From Leifsonia poae (GTDB lineage Bacteria; Actinomycetota; Actinomycetes; Actinomycetales; Microbacteriaceae), in contig NZ_BSEN01000003.1 of NCBI RefSeq assembly GCF_027921845.1, positions 163,701 through 227,700 of the forward strand: a stretch of 64,000 nt of DNA, read 5' to 3'. Numbering within the stretch: the stretch's first letter is position 1; each line of letters starts with the position of its first letter. Below are positions 55,153-64,000 of the stretch, piece by piece. The translations under genes were made by a program, and so were the position numbers. The notes beneath the pieces are model-generated. The model did not search any database, was not told where the DNA came from, and was given only the letters and a program-made list of their open reading frames with translations.

Positions 55153-56226
55153 ATGAGTATCTCTCAGATTCGGGGGACGATCGAGGAGACGTTCGAACCC
55201 AAGCGCAACGCACTCAATGCTGTACGGCTGGCGCTTGCGCTGAGTGTCATCGTCTGGCACTCCTTCCCGCTCACCGGAACGCCGTCGCCCTCGCACCCGG
55301 TCACGCAGCTGCTCGGCGAGACCGGGGTCGACGGGTTCTTCGCGATCTCCGGCTTCCTGATCGTCTCCAGCTGGATCCGCCGGCCCGCCTGGTGGCCATA
55401 TCTGAAGGCCCGCTTCCTGCGCATCCTTCCCGCGTTCTGGGCCTGCCTCATCCTGACCGCGCTCGTCATCGCGCCCATCGGAATCCTGCTCGCGGGCAAC
55501 GGCTTCCCCGACGGATACGCGGCGAGCGCGATCGGCTACGTCCTTCACAACGCGGGGCTGGAGATGACGCAGTACGGCATCGCGGGCACCCCGGCCGGCG
55601 TGCCGTATCCGGATGTCTGGAACGGCTCGCTGTGGACGCTCTACTGGGAGTTCCTCTGCTACCTGGTCGTGCTCGCCCTCGGCCTCGCCAACCTCTTCCG
55701 CTTCAAGATCGTGGTCCCGGCGCTCTTCGTGCTCTGCCTCGCCGGTCTCATCGTGACGACGACGGGACTGAGCCACAACGTCGATCTCACGAACGGCTCC
55801 CGGTTCGGCCTGATGTTCGCCGCCGGTGCCCTCATCTACCAGTGGCGCACGGTCATCCCTGCACGATGGTGGCTGGTCGGCGTGGCCGCCGTCATCGTCG
55901 CCGTGTCGTCCCTCCTCCCTGACTACCGGGTCGTCGCCGCGCTGCCGATCGCCTACGGCGTCATCACCGTCGGCACTCTGGTGAAGGCCCGAGCCTTCCG
56001 GCTGCGCAACGATGTGTCGTACGGCACGTACATCTACGCGTTCCCGGTGCAGCAGGTTCTGGCCTCGGCCGGCCTGTCCGCACTCGGGGTCCCGGTGTTC
56101 GCGGCGATCGCCATCCCGCTGACCCTCCTGCTCGCCACGGCCAGCTGGTTCGTCGTCGAGAAGCCGGCGATGCGCCTGAAGGGTGCACGCGTCGTCACGC
56201 CGCCGCCCGTGGTGCTCGCCGAATAG
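55153..56226 (+). CDS. Acyltransferase family 3 membrane protein
   Basis: A 357-residue polytopic membrane protein of the OafA/NolL type that acetylates sugars of surface polysaccharides. It has LRLAL-type NALNAVRLALALSVIVWHSF with the conserved catalytic-region His, then GETGVDGFFAISGFLI and RFLRILPAFW with the Arg motif. About ten hydrophobic helices. ATG at 55153. Confidence 0.9.
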   Translation: MSISQIRGTIEETFEPKRNALNAVRLALALSVIVWHSFPLTGTPSPSHPVTQLLGETGVDGFFAISGFLIVSSWIRRPAWWPYLKARFLRILPAFWACLILTALVIAPIGILLAGNGFPDGYAASAIGYVLHNAGLEMTQYGIAGTPAGVPYPDVWNGSLWTLYWEFLCYLVVLALGLANLFRFKIVVPALFVLCLAGLIVTTTGLSHNVDLTNGSRFGLMFAAGALIYQWRTVIPARWWLVGVAAVIVAVSSLLPDYRVVAALPIAYGVITVGTLVKARAFRLRNDVSYGTYIYAFPVQQVLASAGLSALGVPVFAAIAIPLTLLLATASWFVVEKPAMRLKGARVVTPPPVVLAE

Positions 56227-56311
56227 CCCGCTCTAGCGCCGCGGCGTCCGCAGCCGCAATACTGAGCCGCATCGGGTTCCAACGGCTGGACCCGCAGCGA
56301 GAGGACCGCGG

Positions 56312-56572
56312 ATGACCGCTCACCAATCCGACACGACCGAAAACGGCTTCGTACGGTACCTCAAGCGCAAATGGCTGGCCATCCTGCTCGTGGTCCTGCT
56401 GCTGATCGTCGCCATCCAGAACGGTGTCGGCAACGACCAGGCCACCATCTTCCTGCTGTGGACGCAGCTCACGATCCCGACCTGGCTGCTCGTGCTCGTC
56501 GTCTTCCTGATCGGAGGGATCGTCGGCTGGGTGTTCGCGCGCAACCGCGCGGCACGGCGCGCTCGACGCTGA
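56312..56572 (+). CDS. LapA domain membrane protein
   Basis: An 86-residue protein with two transmembrane helices (about 22-40 and 56-76) and a basic C-terminus. NQATIFLLWTQLTIPTWLLV-type sequence is typical of LapA (DUF1049) proteins. ATG at 56312; it precedes the PP2C gene by 62 bp. Confidence 0.85.
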   Translation: MTAHQSDTTENGFVRYLKRKWLAILLVVLLLIVAIQNGVGNDQATIFLLWTQLTIPTWLLVLVVFLIGGIVGWVFARNRAARRARR

Positions 56573-56634
56573 TCGCAGCAGATCACCGCACACCGGCCAC
56601 TCGGACTCCGGATGTACCGGTAGATTCGACATTC

Positions 56635-57435
56635 ATGTTCGCTTTCACCACGGGCCTGCGCTCGACGAGCGGCGAGTACCGCGACGACAATCAGGATTCG
56701 CTGTACGCGTCGGCCCTCTCGGCATTCGTTGCCGACGGCGTCGGCGGCCATGCCGGTGGCGATGTCGCTTCATCCGCCGTCACGATCCGAATCGCGGCGA
56801 CGCTCGACGCCACCCACGGCCTGGTGCGCTCCGACGACCGCCTGCGCGAGCTGGTCGCGATCGCGAACGCTGAGCTCGCGACGCGGTCGAGGCGCGACCC
56901 GGCGCTCGCCGGACTCGCCACGACCTTCACCGGGATCTTCAGCGACGGCGCCGTCATCCGGATCGCTCACCTCGGCGACTCACGGGCGTATCGGCTGCGT
57001 GCGGGCGAGCTGACGCAGATGACCCGCGACGACTCGCTGGTGCAGGAACTCGTCGAGAGCGGCCGCCTCACCAGCGAGCAGGCCAAGGTGCATCCGTACC
57101 GCTCCGTCGTGATGGAGGTGCTCACGGGCGATCCGGAGGACGGCCGCGCGCTGCACCTCGCGACGGACGCGCCCCAGGTCGGTGACCGCTGGCTCCTGAC
57201 GAGCGACGGCCTGACCGACTACGTGCCGCTGGAGCTCGTGCGGGAATGCCTGGGCTCCGACGCCCATCCGCAGGATGTCGCCGACCTCCTGGTCGAGACC
57301 GCGGTGGCGCTTCAGGCGCACGACAACATCTCGGTGGTGGTGGCGGACGTCATGGAGGCGGAGGCCGAGCCCCCGTACCTGCCCGCCTTCGCAGGCGCGG
57401 CGGCGCTCGATCCCGCCTCGGCGGGGGAGCTCTAG
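56635..57435 (+). CDS. PP2C family serine/threonine phosphatase
   Basis: A 266-residue phosphatase of the PstP/Stp type. The metal-binding motifs are RDDNQD, ADGVGGH, LGDSRAYRL, LTSDGLTDYV and HDNISVVV; all are present. It removes phosphates from Ser/Thr-phosphorylated proteins. ATG at 56635. No kinase gene is next to it. Confidence 0.92.
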   Translation: MFAFTTGLRSTSGEYRDDNQDSLYASALSAFVADGVGGHAGGDVASSAVTIRIAATLDATHGLVRSDDRLRELVAIANAELATRSRRDPALAGLATTFTGIFSDGAVIRIAHLGDSRAYRLRAGELTQMTRDDSLVQELVESGRLTSEQAKVHPYRSVVMEVLTGDPEDGRALHLATDAPQVGDRWLLTSDGLTDYVPLELVRECLGSDAHPQDVADLLVETAVALQAHDNISVVVADVMEAEAEPPYLPAFAGAAALDPASAGEL

Positions 57436-57456
57436 CGGCTCAGCGGTCGGCCCGGC

Positions 57457-57609
57457 TCAGCGCCCGGCCCGGCGCAGCGCTCCGACGATGGCGGTGATCA
57501 CGAAGAGCACGAGAGCGATGATGGCCAGCCAGAGCAGGCCCTTGACGGCGAACCCGACGAAGGCGAGAACCGCCCAGAGGACCAGCAGGATGATGACGAT
57601 GGCGACCAT
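57457..57609 (-). CDS. Small hydrophobic membrane protein
   Basis: A 50-residue open frame (MVAIVIILLVLWAVLAFVG, ending ALRRAGR) with two transmembrane segments. It stands alone between convergent-facing neighbours. Similar short proteins are common in Microbacteriaceae. Start from the ATG at 57609; a TTG at 57621 is the alternative. Confidence 0.6.
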   Translation of the reverse strand: MVAIVIILLVLWAVLAFVGFAVKGLLWLAIIALVLFVITAIVGALRRAGR

Positions 57610-57747
57610 CTCCCGACGCAACTCCGCCCGGCGGCTCCGGTCAACCGGCTACGCCAACTCCCGGCAGCCAATTCAGAGGAATCGCACCTGAATCGCATCG
57701 CGCTCTGTTGTTGGACAGAATCCCGCCCGGGTACGAGGGTTTAACCC

Positions 57748-58785
57748 ATGGCCTACGTACCCGACCCCTCCCGCTACGACCACATGCAGTATCGCCGCAC
57801 CGGCCGCAGCGGACTCGACCTCCCCGCGCTCTCGCTGGGGCTCTGGCACAACTTCGGCGACGACCGTCCCTTTGAGACGCAGCGCGCGACCGTGCTGCGT
57901 GCCTTCGATCTCGGGATCACCCACTTCGATCTCGCCAACAACTACGGACCGCCCTACGGCTCGGCCGAGGTGAACTTCGGGCGCATCGTGCGCGACGACC
58001 TGCGGCCGTTCCGCGACGAGATCGTCGTGTCGTCGAAGGCAGGATGGGACATGTGGCCCGGTCCGTACGGGCAGGGCGGAGGCGGACGCAAGTACATGCT
58101 GGCGAGCCTCGACCAGTCGCTCGACCGTCTGGGACTCGACTACGTCGACATCTTCTACTCGCACCGCCCGGACCCCTCCACGCCGCTCGAAGAGACGATG
58201 CAGGCCCTCGACACGGCTGTGCGCTCCGGCAAGGCCCTCTACGTCGGCATCTCCTCGTACGGCGCGGACGACGCACGCCGCGCGGCGGAGATCCTGCGCG
58301 ACCTCGGCACACCCCTGCTCATCCATCAGCCGTCGTACTCGATGCTCAACCGCTGGATCGAGAAGGAGGGCCTGCTCGACACCGCAGACGAAGAGGGCTT
58401 CGGTGTGATCGGCTTCACCGCGCTCGCGCAGGGGATGCTCACCGACAAGTACCTCGGCGGCATCCCCGAGGGATCGCGCGCCGCGCAGGGCAGTTCCCTC
58501 GACGCCGACTGGCTGACGGACGACGCGCTGGGACACATCCGGGCGCTCAACGACATCGCGGCGGCGCGGGGCCAGTCCCTTGCGCAGCTCGCTCTGGCCT
58601 GGGCGCTCCGCGACGAGCGGGTCACCTCGCTGGTGATCGGCGCGAGCAGCGTGAAGCAGCTCGAGCAGAACGTCGGGGCCCTCGACAACCTGCAGTTCAC
58701 CGACGCCGAGCTCGCCGCCATCGATGAGCACGCCATCGACGCCGGGGTCGACCTCTGGGCGGGAGCGCGGCGCGGGGAGCTGTAG
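57748..58785 (+). CDS. Aldo/keto reductase (YghZ/Kv-beta type)
   Basis: A 345-residue TIM-barrel NADPH-dependent reductase. The catalytic set includes Tyr in NNYGPPYG, Lys in SSKAGW and His in FYSHRPD. LNRWIEKEGLL and GVIGFTALAQGMLT are typical of the glyceraldehyde-3-phosphate reductase group. ATG at 57748. Confidence 0.93.
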   Translation: MAYVPDPSRYDHMQYRRTGRSGLDLPALSLGLWHNFGDDRPFETQRATVLRAFDLGITHFDLANNYGPPYGSAEVNFGRIVRDDLRPFRDEIVVSSKAGWDMWPGPYGQGGGGRKYMLASLDQSLDRLGLDYVDIFYSHRPDPSTPLEETMQALDTAVRSGKALYVGISSYGADDARRAAEILRDLGTPLLIHQPSYSMLNRWIEKEGLLDTADEEGFGVIGFTALAQGMLTDKYLGGIPEGSRAAQGSSLDADWLTDDALGHIRALNDIAAARGQSLAQLALAWALRDERVTSLVIGASSVKQLEQNVGALDNLQFTDAELAAIDEHAIDAGVDLWAGARRGEL

Positions 58786-59026
58786 CGGGTACCACCCGCG
58801 CGTCGGGCTGTCACTCCCCTTGTCGGCACCAGGGGCCGCTCGTACGGTGCAGAACAGCGCACCGGATGCGGCGCCCGGGGAGCCGTTCTTCACCGGCGGC
58901 GGGCGTCTTCCCAGTGCGCGTGGGGCGAGCCCCGGGTGGAACGGCGCTGCACCGATCCACCCGGGGCTCAGTCATGCATCGTGCCGCCTGGCGCGGCGCT
59001 GAACCGCGAGGCGCGGTGCTCAGCCG
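58786..59026. other. Intergenic with terminator
   Basis: 241 bp with no gene; it contains the hairpin at 58927-58969. Confidence 0.5.
58927..58969. terminator. Terminator between aldo/keto reductase and SRAP genes
   Basis: Perfect 14-bp stem GAGCCCCGGGTGGA (58927-58940) with TCCACCCGGGGCTC (58956-58969), 15-base loop. Little T run, but placed between convergent genes, so probably bidirectional. Confidence 0.75.
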
Positions 59027-59773
59027 CTAGCCGCGGTGCTCGGTGCCGCCCTGGTCGGCGTCGTCGTGCTCGAGCGGCTGGATGAGCTCCGGTCCGTCCC
59101 CGCTGACCGGCCCGACACGGTCGAACTGCAGGTCAGCCGCGACCGGGAGGGCCGCGCGCACAGCCTCGTCGACGAGCGCCTGGTCGCCGACGACGGTCGG
59201 ATCGACCCAGTGGTCCCAGAGTTCGCGAGGGAGCGGCACGGGGTTGCGGTCGTGGATGTGCTCGAGCGTCTGAACCGCGTCGGACGTGAGGATCGTCGCG
59301 GTCAGGTGCCACCGCGCCGGGTCGTCACGGTCGAGCGCCGGATCGGCCCACCAGGCGTACAGGCCGGCGAAACCGAGGAGCTCCCCCTCGGGAGCGTGGA
59401 TGAAGTACGGGGTCTTCTTCTTGGTGGCCGGATCGGTCTGCCACTCGTAGTAGCCGATCGCCGGCACGATCGCACGGCGTGAGGCCACTGACGCCTTGAA
59501 CATCGGCTTCTCGGCGGCGGTCTCGGCGCGCGCGTTGAACGTGGGGACCTTGGTCTTCAGCTCTTTCGACCACGACGGCACGAGCGACCAGCGGGCGAGT
59601 TCGACGCGGCGCACCGAGGGCGCGTCTTTCTTCTTGCTCTCGAGGAAGATCGGTATCTGATCCGTCGGCGAGATGTTCCAGCTCGGCCGCCAGTCGCGGA
59701 AGTCTCCGCCCTCGGCGACGAACTCCTGGATCATGTCGTCGGTCTCTTTGTCCATCGCGAACCGTCCACACAT
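59027..59773 (-). CDS. SRAP (YedK/HMCES) domain protein
   Basis: A 248-residue protein that would form a DNA-protein crosslink with abasic sites in single-stranded DNA. It begins MCGRF, leaving Cys2 as the reactive residue, and has FNARAET and HDRNPVPLP, the other SRAP signatures. ATG at 59773. The C-terminus is acidic and variable. Confidence 0.93.
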   Translation of the reverse strand: MCGRFAMDKETDDMIQEFVAEGGDFRDWRPSWNISPTDQIPIFLESKKKDAPSVRRVELARWSLVPSWSKELKTKVPTFNARAETAAEKPMFKASVASRRAIVPAIGYYEWQTDPATKKKTPYFIHAPEGELLGFAGLYAWWADPALDRDDPARWHLTATILTSDAVQTLEHIHDRNPVPLPRELWDHWVDPTVVGDQALVDEAVRAALPVAADLQFDRVGPVSGDGPELIQPLEHDDADQGGTEHRG

Positions 59774-60127
59774 GACGTCAGCCTACGGCCGGCCACCGAC
59801 AGGCGGGACCCCCGACAGAGGCGTCCGTCTGGGGGAGGCGAACGAGCGCGCAGAGACGCGTAGAGAGCGAGCGCCAGCACGCAGCGCAGTCGTCCTCCCA
59901 CGCACCCGTAGATTTTCCGCGCGTGAACCACGGGGGCGCTGGGCTACGTTCGCAGTGCGCCGGACGAGCTGGGTACTCGGATCGCGTGCGCCGCCTCAGT
60001 GCGGCGGCTGCCTGGCTGCTCGGGTACGCCGGCAGCTCCGGGGCTGGTTCTGTCCATGAGAGCCAGCCCCGGGCCCATCGAACGGGCGACATCACCCCTT
60101 CACATCAACGGACGAAATGAGCGAAAA
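59774..60127. other. Intergenic upstream of the LuxR gene
   Basis: 354 bp without a convincing gene. It is divergent upstream sequence for the SRAP gene and the LuxR gene; no clear promoter boxes. Confidence 0.5.
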
Positions 60128-62788
60128 GTGATCCCGGAGTTTGCCTTGCGGAGCCAGGGAACGAGCGAGGATCATATCCTGCGACGGCCTGCCGGAGGGG
60201 AGCGAGGTTTGTTCGCGCGTGACAGCGAGGTGACGAGAATCTTCCGGCTGGCGACGGAGGGGACGAGCGTCGAGATCGTCGGCCCTCGCTGGTCGGGTCG
60301 CACGGAGATCCTGCGGCGCGTGCGTCAGCTCTACGATCAGGCCGGTCTCACCGCAATCGTGGTCCGGGGCGTCGGCGACCGGCTGCCACTGGAGGCTATC
60401 CGGGCAGCCCTTCCACTCCAGCCCCAGGGCAACACCGTTGCGCCGGCCGCCTCCCCGTCCGCTCTCGTCGCCCGCTTCGCCGCCGTGAAGCCGTCGGCGA
60501 TCCTGATCGACGACGGCGACCAGCTCGACGACGCGTCCTGGGTGGTGATCGAGCAGGTGCACAAGTCGCTCGGCACGGCGGTGCTCGGCGGAACTCTGCA
60601 GCGTCCCTCGAAGGGACCGGGCGACCACGCACTCATCCGCTTCGCACATCCGGTGGTCAGGGTCTCCCTTTCGGAGCTCAGCCTGGAGACGGTGCACGAC
60701 CTTCTCGAAGACCACCTCGGCGGCGCCGTCGCGCCTTCGCTGAGCGGACGCATCCACACCAAGTCCGCTGGCATCCCGGGGTTCGCGATCGCCATCGCGG
60801 ATGCTGCCCTCGGCGAGGGGCACATCCGCAAGCACGGCGCGGTCTGGATCGATGGGCCCGACCTCTGGTCGTCCGACCTCAACGGTGCGTTCGAGGCGCT
60901 GCTCCTCTCCTACGACGTCGAGGTGCGGGAGGCCGTCGAGACGCTCGCGCTGGCCGGCGCCGTCGACCTTCTCACGGCGCGCGCCCTCATCGGGCAGCCC
61001 ATGATCGAGACGCTCGAGCAGAACGCCCTGGTACGCGTCTTCTCCACGCAGCGGCAGACCCTCATCGCCGTGAGCCCGCCCGGGCTGGGCGACTACTTCA
61101 GCCATCGCCCGCTCTCCGCGCACCGCCTGCGCATCGTCGAGAAGATCACCGAGACGCTGGCCGTGCAGTCCCCGGCCGCCGCCCCCTCCGTGGAACTGCA
61201 TCTGAACATCGCGCCCGAGCCGCGCGGACGCTTCCTGCGCGCGCCCCTCGAGCTGCCGCTCGTGGCGAGGATGTTCACCGAGTCGTACAAGATCGAGTCG
61301 GCGGCCGCCCACCACGAGTGGGAGGCGACGCGGTCGGTGGCGAGCGCCATCCGAGTGCTCAACTACCACCTCACCGGCGCTCACGACGCTGCGCTCGTCG
61401 ACCAGGTGCTCTGCGACACGGATCTCGGCCAGGCGACCGACCGCGAGGAGCTGACGTTCCGCTATCTGCACTCGCGCTGGATCCTCTCGCATGGCGGATC
61501 GGCAGACGCCGCGAAGGCCGCCCTGCGCACCGATCGCGAGCTGTTCGCACACACCGCCGCCCTCGACGCGCTCCTCTACGCCATCGGGATGGAACTCGAC
61601 GAGCTCTCCCCCGACTACGAGAGCACGCTCGCGCCGCTCGCTGAAGCGCCGGGCACCGATGGAGACATCGCGCGACTGGTGCTGGCCTACGGGCACATCC
61701 TGTCGAGCAGGGCGGCCGAGGCGCTTCCACTGCTCGAGCAGCGCCCGGCCGACACCGACCGGATGCTCGCCGCGCAGTACGACGTCGCCAAGGGCCTCGC
61801 CTTCTACGGCTGCGGCCGCTTGGCCGACGCGGCGGAGTGGGCTGCGTCGCACGTCGAGAAGGGCATCGCCGACATCGAGCGCATGTCCCTTGCCGGTCAC
61901 AGCTATGTCGCCGTGATCGCCCTCGCCTCACTCGGACGGTTCGACGAGACGATGGATGCCGCGCGCGTCGTGCTGAGCGCGAGCGTCACCGGGGCATCCC
62001 TCCTGTTCCCCACCGATCGCGCCACCATGTACACACTCGCCATCGTCGCGATGCGCATGGGACGCAACACCGCGGCCGAGGGTCTGCTGGAGCGCGCCGA
62101 CACGCTCGACCAGCGAGGCGACGCCGTGCCCTTCGGCAACAAGGGAGTGACCACAGCGGCCGCCACCTCGGCCAACGGGGACCGCCCGAAGGCGGCCGCC
62201 ACCTACCTCGCGACGGCCGACGCACTGGCGGCGCGCGGCTACCGGCTCGCGGCCGATGGGGCGACGATGCTCTCGCTCATCGCGGAGTTCGATCCCGCGG
62301 TGGCGGAGACGTTCCGCCCACGCGCCGAGGTCATCGGCGGCCGGCTCTACGCCGCATACCTCGACGGGCGGCTGGCCAGCATGCAGGCCGACCCCGACGG
62401 CCTGGTGCGCGCGGCCAGGATGCTCCGCGCCGAGCACGCCGGCGACGAGGCGCTGCGCTTCTTCACACAGGCGATCACGATCTACCGCGACAGCGGCGAC
62501 GAGGCGCACTCCGCCGAGATCCGGGCCGAGGTGCGCTCGCTGCTCGCCGGCGACGACTCGATGGGCTCCTGGAGCGGCTCCCGCTCGGCGGCGAACGTCG
62601 GCCTCACGTCCCGCGAAGCCGAGATCGTGCAGTATGTGGCGAGCGGCCTGGGCAACAGCGACATCGCCGACCGCTTCGGCATCAGCATCCGCACCGTCGA
62701 GACGCACTTGCGCAACATCCGGAAGAAAACGGGCGTGGTCCAGCGCGAGGACATCGCCGGATTCGGATTCGACGGCACGCGTCGCTGA
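60128..62788 (+). CDS. Large LuxR-family (LAL-type) transcriptional regulator
   Basis: An 886-residue regulator. The N-terminal region has a P-loop-like GPRWSGRT at 52-59, in which Arg replaces the usual Lys of Walker A. An ILIDDGDQLDD Walker-B-like segment follows, then a long helical (TPR-like) middle part. The C-terminal LuxR helix-turn-helix contains LTSREAEIVQYVASG and NSDIADRFGISIRTVETHL. The start is uncertain: GTG at 60128 is the first good one. The downstream exopolysaccharide gene may be one of its targets. ATP binding may be weak or absent because of the Arg. Confidence 0.88.
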   Translation: MIPEFALRSQGTSEDHILRRPAGGERGLFARDSEVTRIFRLATEGTSVEIVGPRWSGRTEILRRVRQLYDQAGLTAIVVRGVGDRLPLEAIRAALPLQPQGNTVAPAASPSALVARFAAVKPSAILIDDGDQLDDASWVVIEQVHKSLGTAVLGGTLQRPSKGPGDHALIRFAHPVVRVSLSELSLETVHDLLEDHLGGAVAPSLSGRIHTKSAGIPGFAIAIADAALGEGHIRKHGAVWIDGPDLWSSDLNGAFEALLLSYDVEVREAVETLALAGAVDLLTARALIGQPMIETLEQNALVRVFSTQRQTLIAVSPPGLGDYFSHRPLSAHRLRIVEKITETLAVQSPAAAPSVELHLNIAPEPRGRFLRAPLELPLVARMFTESYKIESAAAHHEWEATRSVASAIRVLNYHLTGAHDAALVDQVLCDTDLGQATDREELTFRYLHSRWILSHGGSADAAKAALRTDRELFAHTAALDALLYAIGMELDELSPDYESTLAPLAEAPGTDGDIARLVLAYGHILSSRAAEALPLLEQRPADTDRMLAAQYDVAKGLAFYGCGRLADAAEWAASHVEKGIADIERMSLAGHSYVAVIALASLGRFDETMDAARVVLSASVTGASLLFPTDRATMYTLAIVAMRMGRNTAAEGLLERADTLDQRGDAVPFGNKGVTTAAATSANGDRPKAAATYLATADALAARGYRLAADGATMLSLIAEFDPAVAETFRPRAEVIGGRLYAAYLDGRLASMQADPDGLVRAARMLRAEHAGDEALRFFTQAITIYRDSGDEAHSAEIRAEVRSLLAGDDSMGSWSGSRSAANVGLTSREAEIVQYVASGLGNSDIADRFGISIRTVETHLRNIRKKTGVVQREDIAGFGFDGTRR

Positions 62789-62808
62789 CGGGCAGCCGCA
62801 GTATCTGC

Positions 62809-62851
62809 GCCCCTCGGGTGGCCCTGCCAGGGCGGCCCGAGGGGCTTTTCG
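62809..62851 (+). terminator. Terminator after the LuxR gene
   Basis: GCCCCTCGGG (62809-62818) pairs with CCCGAGGGGC (62836-62845), followed by TTTT. Confidence 0.88.
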
Positions 62852-62944
62852 CGCGCCCTGCGACCCTGTTCGAGCGCGCGAATGATAAGTTGAGGAATAA
62901 TCACCCCCCAACAGGGCTCACGTTCGGCGTCAAAAACGATGTAA

Positions 62945-62968
62945 TCTCACTTTTGTGAATAGGTGAGA
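62945..62968. promoter_or_regulatory. Inverted repeat TCTCAC-N12-GTGAGA
   Basis: A perfect 6-bp inverted repeat with 12-bp spacing in the AT-richer region 300 bp before the exopolysaccharide gene. It could be an operator; the regulator is not known. Confidence 0.4.
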
Positions 62969-63277
62969 AACAATCACTTTCAGTTCGCTGAACACCTCGG
63001 TCGGTCTCACGAGTGGTTCTCGCCGGTTCACGCACCCGAATCGCACCACCAACCCGACACGCAGGGAACAACCCGTGAACCCGCATCCGCCGCGTCGAGC
63101 GACCCGATCGCTCAACCCCCTTGATGACAAGAGGGCCGCTCGGCGCGCACGGTGCCACGGCACATCCCTCACGGACGGAGCCGGCGGCGGTGAAGCCGTT
63201 CGAGACCACGGCTTTCCCCCAGCCGTCGTCGGCTCTTCGGTCGGATCGACCATCACCAGCGCGGGGAGGGCGCTTCG

Positions 63278-64000
63278 ATGACCGTCATCAAACCGCGGAT
63301 CGCCCTGGTCGGGCGCCCCGAAATCGGAACCCGGCCCGTCACATCCGAACGAACGTGGGCCCGGCAATACCGAGCCCGCCTTTTCGTGACGGACACGGCG
63401 ATCATTCTCCTGTCCACGATCGGCGCGATGTTCCTGCGCTTCGGCTTCGACGAAGCCGGCGCGAGCTTCGCCGGCTTCCGCACCGACTACTTCACGCTCT
63501 CGGTGCTCATCGCCGCGACCTGGATGTTCACCCTGTCCGTCTATCACACGCGTGACTCGCACGTGATCGGCATCGGCGTCGTCGAGTACCGGCGCGTCGT
63601 GAGCGCGACAGCGATCACCTTCGGACTGCTGGCGATCGTGTTCCTGGTCGCGAAGGTCGACATCGCACGCGGGTACTTCGTGCTGGCCCTCCCGGTCGGC
63701 GTGCTCGGCGTGCTGTTCTCGCGGTGGATGTGGCGGCAGTGGCTCATCCGGCAGCGGATGTTCGACCACTACCTCTCCCGCGCGCTCGTGGTGGGCGGGT
63801 TCGACGACGTGGACTACGTCGTGCGACAGATCCACCAGAAGTCCGGCGCGGCCTACAACGTCGTCGGCGCCGCCCTCGACGCGGCGCCGCACGGCGCTCA
63901 CGCGCGCAAGGGTGCGGTGCTCCCGGCATCCGGCGGCGGCAGCAGCACGGTCGCCTCACCGGAACGCGAGGTGCCGGTCGTCTCCGACCTCAGCGGTGTC
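63278..64000 (+). CDS. Exopolysaccharide polyprenyl glycosylphosphotransferase, N-terminal part (cut by window edge)
   Basis: At least 241 codons; continues past the window. Four transmembrane helices (about 37-55, 70-90, 108-128, 134-152) are followed by a soluble region starting RALVVGGFDDVDYVVRQI, a nucleotide-binding-like CoA-type fold. This matches the N-terminal half of WbaP/CpsE-type initiating sugar-phosphate transferases (family of undecaprenyl-phosphate glycosylphosphotransferases). The catalytic C-terminus is outside the window. ATG at 63278 has a GGGGAGGG ribosome binding site. It probably starts an exopolysaccharide locus. Confidence 0.88.
   Translation, partial: MTVIKPRIALVGRPEIGTRPVTSERTWARQYRARLFVTDTAIILLSTIGAMFLRFGFDEAGASFAGFRTDYFTLSVLIAATWMFTLSVYHTRDSHVIGIGVVEYRRVVSATAITFGLLAIVFLVAKVDIARGYFVLALPVGVLGVLFSRWMWRQWLIRQRMFDHYLSRALVVGGFDDVDYVVRQIHQKSGAAYNVVGAALDAAPHGAHARKGAVLPASGGGSSTVASPEREVPVVSDLSGV

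Larger units (their letters stand above)
62789..63277. other. Intergenic upstream of the exopolysaccharide gene
   Basis: About 490 bp with no gene. It holds the LuxR terminator (62809-62851), an AT-richer region, and an inverted repeat at 62945-62968 before the next gene. Confidence 0.55.

Noticed and set aside
1-64000. CRISPR array
   Set aside because: No set of regularly spaced repeats was found; the repeats seen are att copies, arm pairs and short tandem units.

Overview
The window is a high-GC actinobacterial chromosome segment. The gene content (clpC, lysS, panC, a folE-folP-folB-folK run, ftsH, hpt, tilS, ppa, paired coiled-coil peptidoglycan hydrolases, and an actinobacterial DUF3180/PH-domain block) points to Microbacteriaceae, a Leifsonia- or Microbacterium-like genus. 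That placement is inferred from gene order and codon use, not from a marker alignment.

Layout. (1) Positions 1-22462 are core chromosome, mostly on the minus strand. Read in the direction of transcription it runs tilS, hpt, ftsH, folE, folP, folB, folK, DUF3180, two PH-domain membrane proteins, a Rossmann/DUF2520 protein, panC and lysS, often with 1-17 bp overlaps. Around it lie clpC, a pirin, a cardiolipin-synthase-type PLD protein, a CtaG-like membrane protein, ppa, an NlpC/P60 hydrolase and an M23 hydrolase. The M23 gene is cut by an in-frame TAG. (2) Positions 22835-23184 hold tRNA-Glu, tRNA-Asp and tRNA-Phe. (3) Positions 23138-44330 hold two tandem integrative elements at the 3' end of tRNA-Phe. 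The 46-48 bp tRNA-Phe 3' segment occurs three times (about 23138, 32858 and 44285) and splits the island into element A (about 9.8 kb) and element B (about 11.5 kb). Each element carries its own pair of 11-bp direct repeats near both ends, at matching distances from the att cores and overlapping the 3' end of its integrase gene; these look like integrase arm sites. Element A has a ruined integrase, an IS481-family insertion between core and arm, a translationally coupled three-gene operon of unknown function, and a large secreted cutinase/vWA/beta-helix protein. Element B has an integrase broken by a TAG codon, an excisionase-like protein, a DNA-binding protein, a MobF-type relaxase pseudogene, a DUF6615 protein and two HEPN-motif proteins. 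(4) Positions 44331-64000 are chromosome with small single-gene units: a cupin, YdeI-like, ABM monooxygenases, AhpD-like, LysR, GerW/YtfJ, TMEM175, alpha/beta hydrolases, VOC proteins, an acyltransferase, PP2C phosphatase, an aldo/keto reductase, a SRAP protein, a large LuxR/LAL regulator, and the start of an exopolysaccharide glycosylphosphotransferase that runs off the end.

The most interesting parts are the two-element att/arm architecture, the three-gene operon of element A (membrane protein, small alpha/beta protein, 790-residue helical-repeat protein), and three separate genes interrupted by in-frame TAG codons. Nothing here was checked against a database. Family names rest on motifs I can read, and the operon's role in defence is only an inference from its setting.
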